64,000 nucleotides of DNA from Melioribacteraceae bacterium. Lineage in GTDB: Bacteria; Bacteroidota; Ignavibacteria; Ignavibacteriales; Melioribacteraceae. The position numbers were made by a program, and so were the translations under genes. Of the stretch, positions 1-8,579 are shown in pieces. The stretch covers positions 124,001 through 188,000 of the forward strand of contig WYBN01000007.1 of NCBI GenBank assembly GCA_011525875.1, written 5' to 3'. Position 1 is the stretch's first letter. Each line of letters opens with the position of its first letter. The notes beneath the pieces were generated by a model. The model made no database searches. It had not been told where the DNA came from and saw nothing but the letters and a program-made list of their open reading frames with translations.

Positions 1-1
1 A

Positions 2-151
2 ATAGAACCTCGTATCCGGTATGTGATGAGTTCACGCGTAACGCTTGCCATATTCTACAAGCGTTCAACTGTTGAACCTGAGGGCGCTTCGCGTATTCCG
101 CCGACTACTACAAATGAAGCCGGTTTGGATGTGAATATTTCTATTCAATAA
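2..151 (+). CDS. C-terminal end of an outer-membrane protein (possibly T9SS translocon SprA), partial
   Basis: An open frame enters from the left edge and stops with TAA at 149-151. The visible 49 residues include RYVMSSRVTLAIFYKR and end TTTNEAGLDVNISIQ, an alternation of aromatic and polar residues that looks like the last strands of a beta-barrel. The style resembles the C-terminal end of SprA/Sov, the large T9SS outer-membrane translocon, and the next gene is the T9SS regulator porX, which makes that guess attractive. The fragment is too short to decide, and any other large outer-membrane protein remains possible. The frame itself is convincing; the identity is inference. Confidence 0.5.
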   Translation: MEPRIRYVMSSRVTLAIFYKRSTVEPEGASRIPPTTTNEAGLDVNISIQ

Positions 152-177
152 TTTATAATTTACTTTGGGATGAAGAG

Positions 178-1749
178 ATGAAAAAGAGAAGAGTATTATG
201 GGTTGATGATGAGATCGAATTATTGAAATCTCATATTATTTTTTTAACTGAAAAAGGTTATGACGTTGATTCAACTACGAATGGCGATGATGCCGTGCAG
301 AGAGTTAAAGAATCGAATTACGATATAATCTTTCTCGATGAAATGATGCCAGGGATTGGCGGCTTGGAAACGCTTGCTAAGATTAAAGAAATTAAATCCA
401 ATATTCCTGTCGTCATGGTCACAAAAAATGAAGAAGAAAGTCTGATGCACGATGCCATCGGAAGCAAGATATCAGATTATCTGATAAAACCGGTGCTGCC
501 TTCGCAATTACTGCTGGTCTTAAAAAAAATTCTTGAGAGCAAACAAATATCTGGACAGTATGTAGCAAAGGATTATCTGCAAGACTTCAATAAAATTTCG
601 ATGCGGCTTCTCGACAACCTCGATTACGGCGATTGGATTGATATTTATAAAACACTGGTCGATTGGGAACTTGAATTGGATATACATACTGAAGTTGAAT
701 TGAGGCAGTCTCTTCTGGATCAAAAAAAAGAATGTAACCAGGAATTCGCAAAATTCATTGAACGTAATTACAAGAACTGGGTTAAAAATATCGGCGATTA
801 CGATACCCCGCCGTTGACTGTGGAGATTGTGGAAAAGTATGTCTTTCCTCATCTGCAAAAAAAAGAAGGACCTGTTTTCTTCTTTGTGATCGATTGTCTG
901 CGGCTTGACCAGTGGCTCATACTCGAAAAAAAATTGAACGAAATTTTTAATATTAAAAAAGATTATTATTATTCTATTCTTCCAACGGCAACACCTTATG
1001 CGAGGAATTCTTTGTTCAGCGGTCTTTTTCCGTCTGAGATTGAACATTATTATCCCGATCTTTGGCAGAACAAAAACGACGATGAAAGAAGCATGAACAA
1101 GTATGAAAAGGATATGCTTCAAGCTCTTCTCGACAGAAAAAAAGTTAAATTAAGAAACGATTTAAAGTATATAAAGATAATTGATCCGGAAGTGGGCAGG
1201 TCTTTCGAACAAAATGTAAATTCACATAAAAATACAAATCTGATGGCTGTTGTAGTAAACTTTCTTGATATGATCGCGCACGGCAGGTCAGATTCCGAAC
1301 TGCTTAAAGAAATTGCGCCGGACGAGTCGGCTTACCGCTCTTTGACGAACAGCTGGTTCAATCATTCTTCATTGCTTAATACATTTAAAGTAATATCAAA
1401 TATGCCGGGCGCAAAAGTAATAGTTACTACAGATCACGGAAGTATCAGAGCGCTCCGCGGCGCGAAAGTGCTGGGCGATAAAGAAGCATCTACTAATCTG
1501 CGATTTAAATTCGGCAGGAATCTTAAAGCTGAAGAGAAGAATGCTGTATTTATTAAAGATCCGCAGGATTATAAGCTGCCAAAGCGGGGCGTAACGATTA
1601 GTTATATCATTGCAAAGGAAGATTATTATTTTGTTTACCCGACTGATTATCATAAATTCTTAAGTTACTATAAGGATTCATTTCAGCACGGAGGTATTTC
1701 AATGGAAGAAATGATACTTCCCGTTATTACAATGGAAAGTAAAGTTTGA
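178..1749 (+). CDS. porX: PorX-type response regulator with PglZ domain
   Basis: This 523-residue protein joins a CheY-like receiver domain (about 1-120) to a PglZ/alkaline-phosphatase-like domain (about 215-520). The receiver has the acidic pair D10-D11, the phospho-acceptor D54 in FLDEMMPG, T82 and K104. The C-terminal part has VIDC at 237-240, TATPYARN at 270-277 and TDHG around 418-421, where metal-binding and nucleophile residues are expected. PorX works with the sensor PorY and an ECF sigma factor to control T9SS genes, and its PglZ domain hydrolyses cyclic or linear nucleotides in characterised members. Length and order fit PorX (about 518 residues). No PorY is in view. The next gene overlaps its stop, so it is probably the first gene of an operon running to accD. 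Confidence 0.9.
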   Translation: MKKRRVLWVDDEIELLKSHIIFLTEKGYDVDSTTNGDDAVQRVKESNYDIIFLDEMMPGIGGLETLAKIKEIKSNIPVVMVTKNEEESLMHDAIGSKISDYLIKPVLPSQLLLVLKKILESKQISGQYVAKDYLQDFNKISMRLLDNLDYGDWIDIYKTLVDWELELDIHTEVELRQSLLDQKKECNQEFAKFIERNYKNWVKNIGDYDTPPLTVEIVEKYVFPHLQKKEGPVFFFVIDCLRLDQWLILEKKLNEIFNIKKDYYYSILPTATPYARNSLFSGLFPSEIEHYYPDLWQNKNDDERSMNKYEKDMLQALLDRKKVKLRNDLKYIKIIDPEVGRSFEQNVNSHKNTNLMAVVVNFLDMIAHGRSDSELLKEIAPDESAYRSLTNSWFNHSSLLNTFKVISNMPGAKVIVTTDHGSIRALRGAKVLGDKEASTNLRFKFGRNLKAEEKNAVFIKDPQDYKLPKRGVTISYIIAKEDYYFVYPTDYHKFLSYYKDSFQHGGISMEEMILPVITMESKV

Positions 1750-2180
1750 TGAATAGAGTAGAGTTGAAATTAAGATCAATTGAAGACACCCGGATTGCGG
1801 CTGAAAATTTATCCGCAAAACTAGTTGATGGAGATATAGTAATGCTAAACGGCGAGCTGGGCGCCGGGAAAACTTTTTTTGTGAAATCTATCTGTGAATT
1901 CTGGGGAATAAAAAACGCTGGCAGTCCGAGTTTCTCGATTGTAAATCAATATTCCGGCAGACGGAAAGTATATCACTTCGATTTCTACCGGATAAACAAA
2001 ATTGAAGAATTATTCGATATCGGCATAGAAGAGTATTTCGCGGACAAAAGCGCGATTACATTTATCGAATGGGCTGATAGGTTTACTCAGATAATTCCTA
2101 ACCACCACTACAGAGTTGATCTTTCTTTTATTAATTTGAGTGAGAGAAAAATGGTCATTGAAAAAAGAGAAAATAAATGA
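1749..2180 (+). CDS. tsaE: tRNA threonylcarbamoyladenosine biosynthesis ATPase TsaE
   Basis: A 143-residue P-loop ATPase needed, with TsaB, TsaC and TsaD, for making t6A37 in ANN-decoding tRNAs. Walker A is GELGAGKT (about 35-42). The family blocks SPSFSIVNQY, HFDFYRI and FIEWADR follow in order. I use the ATG at 1749, which overlaps the porX stop; a TTG one codon upstream is also open but less likely. The gene is followed immediately by tsaB, the usual functional partner, with a 4-base ATGA overlap. Confidence 0.93.
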   Translation: MNRVELKLRSIEDTRIAAENLSAKLVDGDIVMLNGELGAGKTFFVKSICEFWGIKNAGSPSFSIVNQYSGRRKVYHFDFYRINKIEELFDIGIEEYFADKSAITFIEWADRFTQIIPNHHYRVDLSFINLSERKMVIEKRENK

Positions 2181-2818
2181 CACCTCTGCTTTCGATTGAA
2201 ACTTCCGGAGAACTGTGCGGTGTTTGTTTGTATTTAAGCACAGCTGAAAATTACAGCATGGATATATTGAAAAAGAATATCCATTCTGAAAAAATATTTG
2301 AAATAATTGATTTAGTCTTAAAATCTGCCGATACAGATTTTAGCGAAATAAAAACATTAGCCGTATCGGCAGGCCCCGGCAGTTTTACAGGCTTGCGGAT
2401 CGGCATGTCTGCAGCTAAGGGATTAGCCTTCACTAATAATCTGTCTATTGTGCCGGTTCCTACATTTGAAGCGCTGGCGTTATCAATTTCAGGCACTTTA
2501 GCCGACGGTGAAGATTTTGTAATTGCAAACAATGCAAGCCGTGATGAGTGCTACTACGCAAAATTTAAAACCGTATCAGGCAAATACGAAATAACCAAAA
2601 AGGTGTGCATTGTAGAAAAAAGCTTTGCCGCAGCGGATCAAACTAAAAATAAATTCGGGAGCGTATTTGCAACAGATAAAATAAAAAGCATCGGCTTCCC
2701 GCCGGCAAGAGCTGTCGCAGAATGGGCTTATTTATTTGGGAAAGATTTATTAACTTTTGACCATGATTTATTAGAACCCGATTATTTAAAAAATTTTATT
2801 ATAAAGGTGCAAAAATGA
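2177..2818 (+). CDS. tsaB: tRNA threonylcarbamoyladenosine biosynthesis protein TsaB
   Basis: A 213-residue ASKHA-fold protein, the non-catalytic partner of TsaD in t6A formation. It starts LLSIETSGELCGVCLY, as TsaB does, and carries the signature SAGPGSFTGLRIGMSAAKGL (about 64-83) followed by PVPTFEALA. It is shorter than TsaD and lacks TsaD's metal-binding histidines. Its ATG overlaps the tsaE stop by 4 bases and its own stop overlaps the next start by 4 bases, indicating translational coupling. Confidence 0.93.
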   Translation: MTPLLSIETSGELCGVCLYLSTAENYSMDILKKNIHSEKIFEIIDLVLKSADTDFSEIKTLAVSAGPGSFTGLRIGMSAAKGLAFTNNLSIVPVPTFEALALSISGTLADGEDFVIANNASRDECYYAKFKTVSGKYEITKKVCIVEKSFAAADQTKNKFGSVFATDKIKSIGFPPARAVAEWAYLFGKDLLTFDHDLLEPDYLKNFIIKVQK

Positions 2819-3546
2819 ACCTTATAAAAACATTTTTCATTTCATTTTTACTTATTAATGTTTTATTTGCGCAGGAAAGCGGACCTAAAATTTCGGCTGC
2901 AAAGCCAAATCACGATTTCGGAAATATAGATGCCAACACGATAGTCTCTCATGAATTTGAGATTTTAAATTCCGGAGATGGGGAACTCGTTATAGAAAAA
3001 GTAAGAGCCTCGTGCGGATGTACCGCAGCTGACCCCGGAAAGAATATTCTTCAGCCGGGCGAATCTACCAATATAAAAATTGAGTTTAATTCAGCCGGCA
3101 GAAGCGGAAGGCAGTTGAAATATGTTTATGTTTTCTCCAACGATAAAAGTAACCCTCAGGTAAGATTGAGTTTTACAGCTAATATTTCCTCAGAAGAACA
3201 GCCCCTAAAAACTACAACGCCTGGACCGCGTCTTTCGCTTTCTACAAAGCAGTATAATTTCGGGAAAGTTGCCGAAGGTGCGCCTGCTGTCTTCAGTGTA
3301 CTGTTAAAAAACATCGGGCAGAAGGAGCTTGTTATCAAAGAGGTTAAAAGCAGTTCTGAGTTTATCAGCGCCGTTTTACAATCTGAGACCGTTAAGCCCG
3401 GGGCAAACACACATTTAAAGATTCAAATCGACACAAAATCTAAAAAAGGAGTTTACACGAGAACGTTGACGTTATCCACAAACGATCCGGTTGAACCTCA
3501 GCAGACAATCACTCTTTCAATAAATATTGTTGATGGAAAATCATAA
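2815..3546 (+). CDS. Secreted protein with two DUF1573 domains
   Basis: The 243-residue product has a signal peptide (cleavage expected after VLFAQ, about residue 20). Two Ig-like DUF1573 repeats follow, about 27-125 and 135-240. Each starts with a phrase of the type 'F G x V / F G N I' and contains the family pattern of a conserved core; repeat one has the ASCGCTAADP motif, repeat two lacks that cysteine pair. DUF1573 proteins are common in Bacteroidota envelopes but have no settled role. The gene overlaps tsaB and accD by 4 and 1 bases, so it is co-transcribed with housekeeping genes. Confidence 0.85.
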   Translation: MNLIKTFFISFLLINVLFAQESGPKISAAKPNHDFGNIDANTIVSHEFEILNSGDGELVIEKVRASCGCTAADPGKNILQPGESTNIKIEFNSAGRSGRQLKYVYVFSNDKSNPQVRLSFTANISSEEQPLKTTTPGPRLSLSTKQYNFGKVAEGAPAVFSVLLKNIGQKELVIKEVKSSSEFISAVLQSETVKPGANTHLKIQIDTKSKKGVYTRTLTLSTNDPVEPQQTITLSINIVDGKS

Positions 3547-4385
3547 TGAGCTGGTTTAAAAGATCGAAGCAGAATATTTCACCTGAGAGCCAGAAAAGAT
3601 CTATGCCCGACGGACAGTGGATTAAATGTCAGGAATGTGATGAAATAATTCATAATAAACAGCTCGAAATTAATTTATGGGTTTGCCTTAAGTGTAATTT
3701 TCATTTTAGAATTGGAGCTGATGAATATATTTCATTTTTAATGGATGATGGGTCCTTCAAAGAATATGATAAAAAGATGAAATCCGGCGACCCGCTTGAA
3801 TTCGTTGATACAAAAAAATATTCAGAAAGAACAAGCAGCACTATTAAAAAGACAGGGTTAAATGACGCCGTTAAAACGGGAATAGGCAAACTAAACGGCA
3901 AGAAAGTTTCGGCAGCTTTTATGGATTTCAGATTTATCGGCGGCAGCATGGGTTCGGTCGTAGGCGAGAAAATTGCGAGGGCGATTGACCGTGCGTTTGA
4001 AAATAAAATTCCCCTTATTATTATTTCGCAAAGCGGCGGCGCAAGAATGATGGAAGCGGCTTACTCATTAATGCAAATGGCTAAAACAAGTTCGAGACTT
4101 GCGCGTTTAGCCGACGCAAAAATTCCTTATATTTCCGTTCTAACAGACCCTACTACCGGAGGAACGACCGCCAGCTATGCAATGCTGGGGGATGTAATAT
4201 TAGCGGAACCTAAAGCTCTCATCGGTTTTGCCGGGCCTCGTGTTATTAAAGAAACTATTGGGAAAGACCTTCCGCCTGGTTTTCAAAGATCAGAATTTTT
4301 ATTGGAACATGGTTTTGTTGATTGTGTTGTTCAGAGAAAAGAATTGAAAAATAATCTTTCTGCTCTGATCGACTTCATGATGTAA
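3546..4385 (+). CDS. accD: Acetyl-CoA carboxylase carboxyltransferase subunit beta
   Basis: AccD pairs with AccA to transfer the carboxyl group from biotin to acetyl-CoA in the first step of fatty-acid synthesis. The 279-residue product has the N-terminal zinc ribbon (C28, C31, C47, C50) and the crotonase-like core with SQSGGARMMEA and LTDPTTGGTTASYAM. Length is normal (about 280-300). The ATG shares one base with the previous stop. The gene stops one base before the end of the convergent cysteine desulfurase gene, leaving no room for a terminator between them. A biotin ligase gene lies 1.2 kb away on the other strand. Confidence 0.95.
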   Translation: MSWFKRSKQNISPESQKRSMPDGQWIKCQECDEIIHNKQLEINLWVCLKCNFHFRIGADEYISFLMDDGSFKEYDKKMKSGDPLEFVDTKKYSERTSSTIKKTGLNDAVKTGIGKLNGKKVSAAFMDFRFIGGSMGSVVGEKIARAIDRAFENKIPLIIISQSGGARMMEAAYSLMQMAKTSSRLARLADAKIPYISVLTDPTTGGTTASYAMLGDVILAEPKALIGFAGPRVIKETIGKDLPPGFQRSEFLLEHGFVDCVVQRKELKNNLSALIDFMM

Positions 4386-4386
4386 T

Positions 4387-5541
4387 TTACTTCCTAAATT
4401 TTTCCCGCATTTTTTTTATTACATCTACAGCGTAATCGACTTCGCTTCTATTATTCCAAGGGCTGAACGAAAACCTGATAGTACCTTTAGCGTCCTCAAT
4501 AGATCTGCCAGCCGATAATAAAACATGGGAGGGCTTCCAGGTACCCGACGTGCATGCCGCTCCGTTTGATACCGCAATGCCGTTAATATCAAGATACATT
4601 AAATAAGCTTCAGGGTCGTTATTGTAAATTTTCCCGTTGAAAGTAACGCTGAGAATATAGGGAGAAAAATCCTCTGCCGAATTAATTTGCATATCACCTT
4701 CATTTATCGAAGAAATACAGCCGATAAAATAATTCTTTATTTCGGATACACGATTAAAATTATCGAGCATCTCCGTCTTTGCAATCCTTACAGCCTCGGC
4801 AAAGCCGGCTATTGCGGGCAAATTTTCAGTTCCGCCCCTCCGGTTTCTCTCTTGACTTCCGCCGAAGATTATCGGTTTTACAGGCGTTCCGCTCTTAAAA
4901 TATACAAAACCAATACCCTTAGGCCCATAAATTTTATGGGATGAGGCGCATATCGAGTCGATATTTACTTCTCTAACGTCGATAGGAGTTTTCCCGAAGC
5001 ACTGCACCATATCCGAGTGAAAATATGTTTTGTGTTTTTTTGCAGCATCAGAAAATCCTTTGATATTATTTACGGTTCCGGTCTCATTGTTAGTGTGCAT
5101 CACCGAAATTAGAGAAGTATTTTTATTTAGTCTTTTGGCAGTTTCCGATAAGTCGGCTTTGAAATTTTTATCCGCGCCGATGATCTCTACGTCAAATCCT
5201 TCTTGAGACAGGTTATCAAGGCTGTCAAGCACAGCATGATGTTCGGCGGAGTTTGTAATAATTTTTCCCCTTCCGCATTCAATATAATCTGCTTTAGCAA
5301 TCCCCATAATCGCAAAGTTATCAGCTTCCGTGCCGCCGCTTGTAAAATAAATTTCGGAGGGACTTGCATTTATAAAATCGGCAATTACCTCCCGTGATTC
5401 TTCGAGCAGCACTTTTGCTTTCCGACCGAAGTAATGTACCGACGAGGGATTCCCGAAATTTTCATCCAAGGCAGTATTAATAACTTCCCTTACTTTAGGA
5501 TGGACAGGTGTTGTAGCCGCATTATCAAAATATATTTTCAT
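4387..5541 (-). CDS. Cysteine desulfurase, NifS/IscS family
   Basis: A 384-residue PLP enzyme of aminotransferase class V that takes sulfur from cysteine for Fe-S clusters and thio-cofactors. It opens with YFDNAATTPVHPKV. It has the PLP-stacking histidine in AEHHAV (about 101), the Schiff-base lysine K203 in SSHKIYGPKG and the persulfide cysteine C330 in SNGAACTSG. The cysteine loop is of the longer NifS/IscS type, not the SufS type. I do not give a symbol because no IscU, IscR or nif gene is next to it. Biotin ligase lies 11 bases upstream on the same strand, so the two are probably an operon; BioB needs Fe-S clusters, a loose link. Confidence 0.92.
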   Translation of the reverse strand: MKIYFDNAATTPVHPKVREVINTALDENFGNPSSVHYFGRKAKVLLEESREVIADFINASPSEIYFTSGGTEADNFAIMGIAKADYIECGRGKIITNSAEHHAVLDSLDNLSQEGFDVEIIGADKNFKADLSETAKRLNKNTSLISVMHTNNETGTVNNIKGFSDAAKKHKTYFHSDMVQCFGKTPIDVREVNIDSICASSHKIYGPKGIGFVYFKSGTPVKPIIFGGSQERNRRGGTENLPAIAGFAEAVRIAKTEMLDNFNRVSEIKNYFIGCISSINEGDMQINSAEDFSPYILSVTFNGKIYNNDPEAYLMYLDINGIAVSNGAACTSGTWKPSHVLLSAGRSIEDAKGTIRFSFSPWNNRSEVDYAVDVIKKMREKFRK

Positions 5542-5552
5542 TAAATATTTCT

Positions 5553-6320
5553 CTATCTCAGGCTAACATCGCCGAAATGTATAGTTTCTGTTTTATCCGG
5601 AGTTCGAAAGAGCAAGAAGCCTTTTTCATTAATATCATCAAAAATGCCGAACCGTTCTGTCTCATTATCAATTATTTTTATTTTCTCGCCGATCATTTTA
5701 CATCTTGCGCGCCAATCATGCAGAATGATATTTTTATTTGAAATTAATTTGCCCATATTTTCTTCAAAAATATTCAGAACTTCGCTTAATAATTTTTCCC
5801 GGTTAACGTTTCGCTTAGTTTCAATTTTTATTGAAGTCGGAGGTATCTGGTACTTTCCTTTGAAATTCGGTTGATTAACATTAATTCCTACCCCGACAAC
5901 AACTTTTTCTAAAGTATTCCCTTGCGAAACCGATTCGAGCAGAATGCCTGCTATTTTTTTCTTTTTTACAAGTACGTCATTAGGCCATTTTAATTCGACA
6001 TCAAGCTGATGCATATTTTCGATTGCCTGGGCTACGGAAAGAGAGGCGGTAAGATTCAGAAGATTTGGTTCAAGGATTTCCGGCTCTTTGTTAAGAAGTA
6101 TTGAAAACAAAAGTGATTGTTCTTTAACTGAAACCCAGTCGCGCTGGCGTCTTCCTCTGCCCTTTAATTGATATTCGGCAAGCACAAGACTGCCGTTCTC
6201 GGTAATATCTTTGCTGGAAATTAAAAAAGAATTTGTCGAATCAATTTCATCAAAATAAAAGAAATTCCTGCCGACGTAATCCGTGTCAAGTTTAATATCA
6301 AAATCTTCTATGATGAACAA
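5553..6320 (-). CDS. birA: Biotin--[acetyl-CoA-carboxylase] ligase
   Basis: The 255-residue product joins biotin to the biotin carboxyl carrier protein. Family blocks are DEIDSTNSFL, the biotinyl-AMP loop GRGRRQRDW and LKWPNDVLVKKKKIAGILLE, then the small C-terminal domain. It has no N-terminal winged helix, so it is a monofunctional ligase and should not repress bio genes. The start is a TTG at 6320: a clear Shine-Dalgarno GGAGG (6329-6333 on the minus strand side) lies 5 bases upstream, which decides this start over internal ATGs. Confidence 0.92.
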   Translation of the reverse strand: MFIIEDFDIKLDTDYVGRNFFYFDEIDSTNSFLISSKDITENGSLVLAEYQLKGRGRRQRDWVSVKEQSLLFSILLNKEPEILEPNLLNLTASLSVAQAIENMHQLDVELKWPNDVLVKKKKIAGILLESVSQGNTLEKVVVGVGINVNQPNFKGKYQIPPTSIKIETKRNVNREKLLSEVLNIFEENMGKLISNKNIILHDWRARCKMIGEKIKIIDNETERFGIFDDINEKGFLLFRTPDKTETIHFGDVSLR

Positions 6321-6352
6321 TATAACCTCCGTGAAGAAAATATTTCATTTAA

Positions 6353-6380
6353 ATTGTCAAATCAGAATCCTGGTGACAAT
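6353..6380. repeat. Inverted repeat ATTGTCA-N14-TGACAAT
   Basis: Perfect 7-bp arms at 6353-6359 and 6374-6380 separated by 14 bases. A further TGACA follows at about 6394-6398. It lies about 90 bases upstream of the dnaK sigma-54 promoter, a usual distance for an enhancer-binding protein site. Function is inferred from position only. Confidence 0.5.
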
Positions 6381-6400
6381 AAGTCAACTATGCTGACAAG

Positions 6401-6413
6401 GGGCAAATTGCCC
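6401..6413. repeat. Short palindrome GGGCAAATTGCCC
   Basis: Six-base arms GGGCAA and TTGCCC with a single central base. It lies between the two larger inverted repeats upstream of dnaK and could be an operator half of the same control region. There is no independent support. Confidence 0.35.
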
Positions 6414-6430
6414 GCTGATATTCTGCCATG

Positions 6431-6457
6431 TTAAGTCATTACAAAACAATGACTTAA
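6431..6457. repeat. Inverted repeat TTAAGTCATT-N7-AATGACTTAA, putative operator
   Basis: Perfect 10-bp arms at 6431-6440 and 6448-6457 with a 7-base spacer. A dyad of this size, ending 15 bases before the -24 element, is unlikely by chance even in AT-rich DNA. It may bind an activator or a repressor acting on the dnaK promoter. Confidence 0.55.
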
Positions 6458-6471
6458 TATATACAAAACAA

Positions 6472-6488
6472 TGGCATAACTATTGCAA
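6472..6488 (+). promoter_or_regulatory. Sigma-54 (RpoN) type promoter for dnaK
   Basis: The sequence TGGCATAACTATTGCAA has the invariant GG (6473-6474) and GC (6485-6486) exactly 10 bases apart, as required for -24/-12 promoters, and the flanking T..CA and TT bases also fit. The start site would be near 6498, giving a leader of about 140 bases before dnaK. I found no comparable -35/-10 pair nearer the gene. Confidence 0.6.
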
Positions 6489-6639
6489 TTATTAAAGCGT
6501 CAATATTCTGAGGAAATTAATTCTTTTCTGACAAAATATAATGAACAAAAAATTAAAACAGCCAAACGAAATATAAGTTTTTGATAGAAATAAATAATAA
6601 TTAACAAGCGGAATAACCGCAAAAAAAAGGAGTGATAAA

Positions 6640-8568
6640 ATGGGTAAAATTATTGGTATCGATTTAGGAACGACAAATTCATGCGTTGCAGTAATGGAAG
6701 GGAATGAACCTGTCGTAATTCCTAATTCGGAGGGCGGCAGAACAACACCTTCGGTAGTTGCATTTACAAAAAATGGCGATAGATTAGTTGGACAACCTGC
6801 AAAACGACAGGCGGTTACAAACCCCAAGAATACTATCTTCTCGATCAAACGTTTTATGGGCAGAAGAATAGACGAGGTCGGCAGAGAAATTCAGGAAGTT
6901 CCCTATGAATTAGTTGAAGGCGATGCTAAAACTGCTAGGGTAAAGATTAGCGACAGACTCTATTCACCCCCTGAAATCAGCGCAATGGTTCTTCAAAAGA
7001 TGAAAAAAACAGCCGAAGACTATCTCGGTCAGGAAATTACCGAAGCCGTAATTACTGTACCCGCATACTTTAATGATTCTCAAAGACAGGCGACAAAAGA
7101 TGCGGGAGAAATTGCCGGGTTAAAAGTCAGACGCATCATTAACGAACCGACAGCCGCCGCCCTTGCTTACGGGCTCGATAAAAAAAATAAGGAAGAGTTA
7201 GTAGCCGTGTATGATCTCGGCGGAGGAACATTCGATATTTCTATCCTTCAGCTTGGCGACGGAGTCTTTGAAGTTAAATCTACTAACGGCGATACGCATC
7301 TCGGCGGCGATGATTTTGATCAAAGATTAATTGATTTTCTTGCAGATGAATTTAAGAAAGAAGAGGGGATTGATCTCAGAAAAGATGCAATGGCTCTGCA
7401 GAGACTAAAAGAAGCTGCCGAGAAAGCTAAAATCGAACTCTCATCGTCAATGTCAACCGATGTTAATCTGCCGTTTATCACTGCAACACAAGACGGTCCT
7501 AAGCATTTGAATATTAATTTAAGCAGAGCAAAGTTCGAACAATTAGTTGACGACTTAATTGAAAGAACGGTTGCCCCTTGCCAGCAGGCAATTAAGGATG
7601 CGGGAGTAACCGCTTCTCAGATAGACGAGGTCATACTGGTGGGTGGTTCAACAAGAATTCCTAAAGTTCAGGAGAAAGTAAAACAACTTTTTGGTAAAGA
7701 ACCTCACAAAGGCGTTAACCCCGATGAAGTAGTTGCAATAGGAGCGGCAATTCAAGGAGGTGTTCTTGCCGGCGATGTTAAGGATGTTCTTTTGCTGGAT
7801 GTTACACCTTTATCGCTTGGAATTGAAACGCTCGGCGGTGTATTGACTAAATTAATTGAGGCTAATACAACAATTCCAACTAAGAAAAGCGAAGTCTTTT
7901 CAACCGCCGCTGATAATCAACCATCGGTTGAAATCCATATTCTTCAGGGAGAAAGACCGATGGCTGCAGATAACCGAACGCTCGGTAGATTTCACCTTGA
8001 TGGAATTCCACCCGCACCGCGAGGTATTCCGCAGATTGAAGTGACTTTCGACATTGACGCAAATGGGATTCTGCATGTTTCCGCAAAAGATAAGGCGACA
8101 AATAAAGAACAGAGCATACGCATTACATCATCAAGCGGATTATCAAGCGATGAAATAGAAAAGATGAAACAAGACGCTAAATCGCACGCCGCCGAAGATA
8201 AAATGAAAAAAGAAACCGTTGAAGTGCGTAACCAGGCAGACTCTTTAGTATTCCAGACTAAAAAGCAAATGGATGAATTGAAGGATAAAATACCGGCTGA
8301 TATTAAAACAAGAATGGAAGAAGAAGTTAAGAAAGTTGAAGATGCGCTTAAAACAAATGATACGGCGTCCATTAAGTCTGCTACCGAGAATTTAACTAAA
8401 GTCTGGAGTGAAGTCTCACAGAAAATTTATGCTGATCAGGCTCAACAAGCCGGGGCTCAGCAGCCTGGCGGACAAAACGCAGAGGAGCCGAAAGCTTCCG
8501 AAAGTAAAGGCGGCGATAAGAATGTAGAAGATGCATCCTACGAAGTTGTTGATGACGATAAGAAATAA
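6640..8568 (+). CDS. dnaK: Molecular chaperone DnaK (Hsp70)
   Basis: A 642-residue Hsp70. The ATPase domain begins [18 protein letters not shown] and includes [11 protein letters not shown] and [11 protein letters not shown]. The substrate domain begins near [14 protein letters not shown], and the helical lid ends in a flexible tail rich in Q, G and E finishing EVVDDDKK. It refolds proteins together with DnaJ and GrpE, neither of which is in this window. A strong ribosome site AAGGAG (6627-6632) fixes the ATG. A small heat-shock gene follows after 11 bases with its own GGAGG, so both form a stress operon behind the sigma-54-like promoter. Confidence 0.97.
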   Translation: MGKIIGIDLGTTNSCVAVMEGNEPVVIPNSEGGRTTPSVVAFTKNGDRLVGQPAKRQAVTNPKNTIFSIKRFMGRRIDEVGREIQEVPYELVEGDAKTARVKISDRLYSPPEISAMVLQKMKKTAEDYLGQEITEAVITVPAYFNDSQRQATKDAGEIAGLKVRRIINEPTAAALAYGLDKKNKEELVAVYDLGGGTFDISILQLGDGVFEVKSTNGDTHLGGDDFDQRLIDFLADEFKKEEGIDLRKDAMALQRLKEAAEKAKIELSSSMSTDVNLPFITATQDGPKHLNINLSRAKFEQLVDDLIERTVAPCQQAIKDAGVTASQIDEVILVGGSTRIPKVQEKVKQLFGKEPHKGVNPDEVVAIGAAIQGGVLAGDVKDVLLLDVTPLSLGIETLGGVLTKLIEANTTIPTKKSEVFSTAADNQPSVEIHILQGERPMAADNRTLGRFHLDGIPPAPRGIPQIEVTFDIDANGILHVSAKDKATNKEQSIRITSSSGLSSDEIEKMKQDAKSHAAEDKMKKETVEVRNQADSLVFQTKKQMDELKDKIPADIKTRMEEEVKKVEDALKTNDTASIKSATENLTKVWSEVSQKIYADQAQQAGAQQPGGQNAEEPKASESKGGDKNVEDASYEVVDDDKK

Positions 8569-8579
8569 TCGGAGGAAAA

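Larger units (their letters stand above)
6321..6639. other. Divergent birA/dnaK intergenic region
   Basis: This 319-bp AT-rich region holds no ORF I believe. It contains the birA ribosome site at its left end, three inverted repeats, a sigma-54-type promoter and the dnaK ribosome site AAGGAG at 6627-6632. I see no CIRCE element (TTAGCACTC-N9-GAGTGCTAA), so HrcA control of dnaK is not indicated. Confidence 0.7.

Noticed and set aside
520..1122. 200-codon antisense frame inside porX
   Set aside because: A frame shadow: the plus-strand PorX is clear through the whole region and the antisense product has no family features.
6321..6639. CIRCE element for HrcA control of dnaK
   Set aside because: The dyads present do not match TTAGCACTC-N9-GAGTGCTAA.
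7992..8372. Antisense 126-codon frame inside dnaK
   Set aside because: The DnaK substrate domain and lid are well conserved on the plus strand; the antisense frame is a by-product of codon bias.
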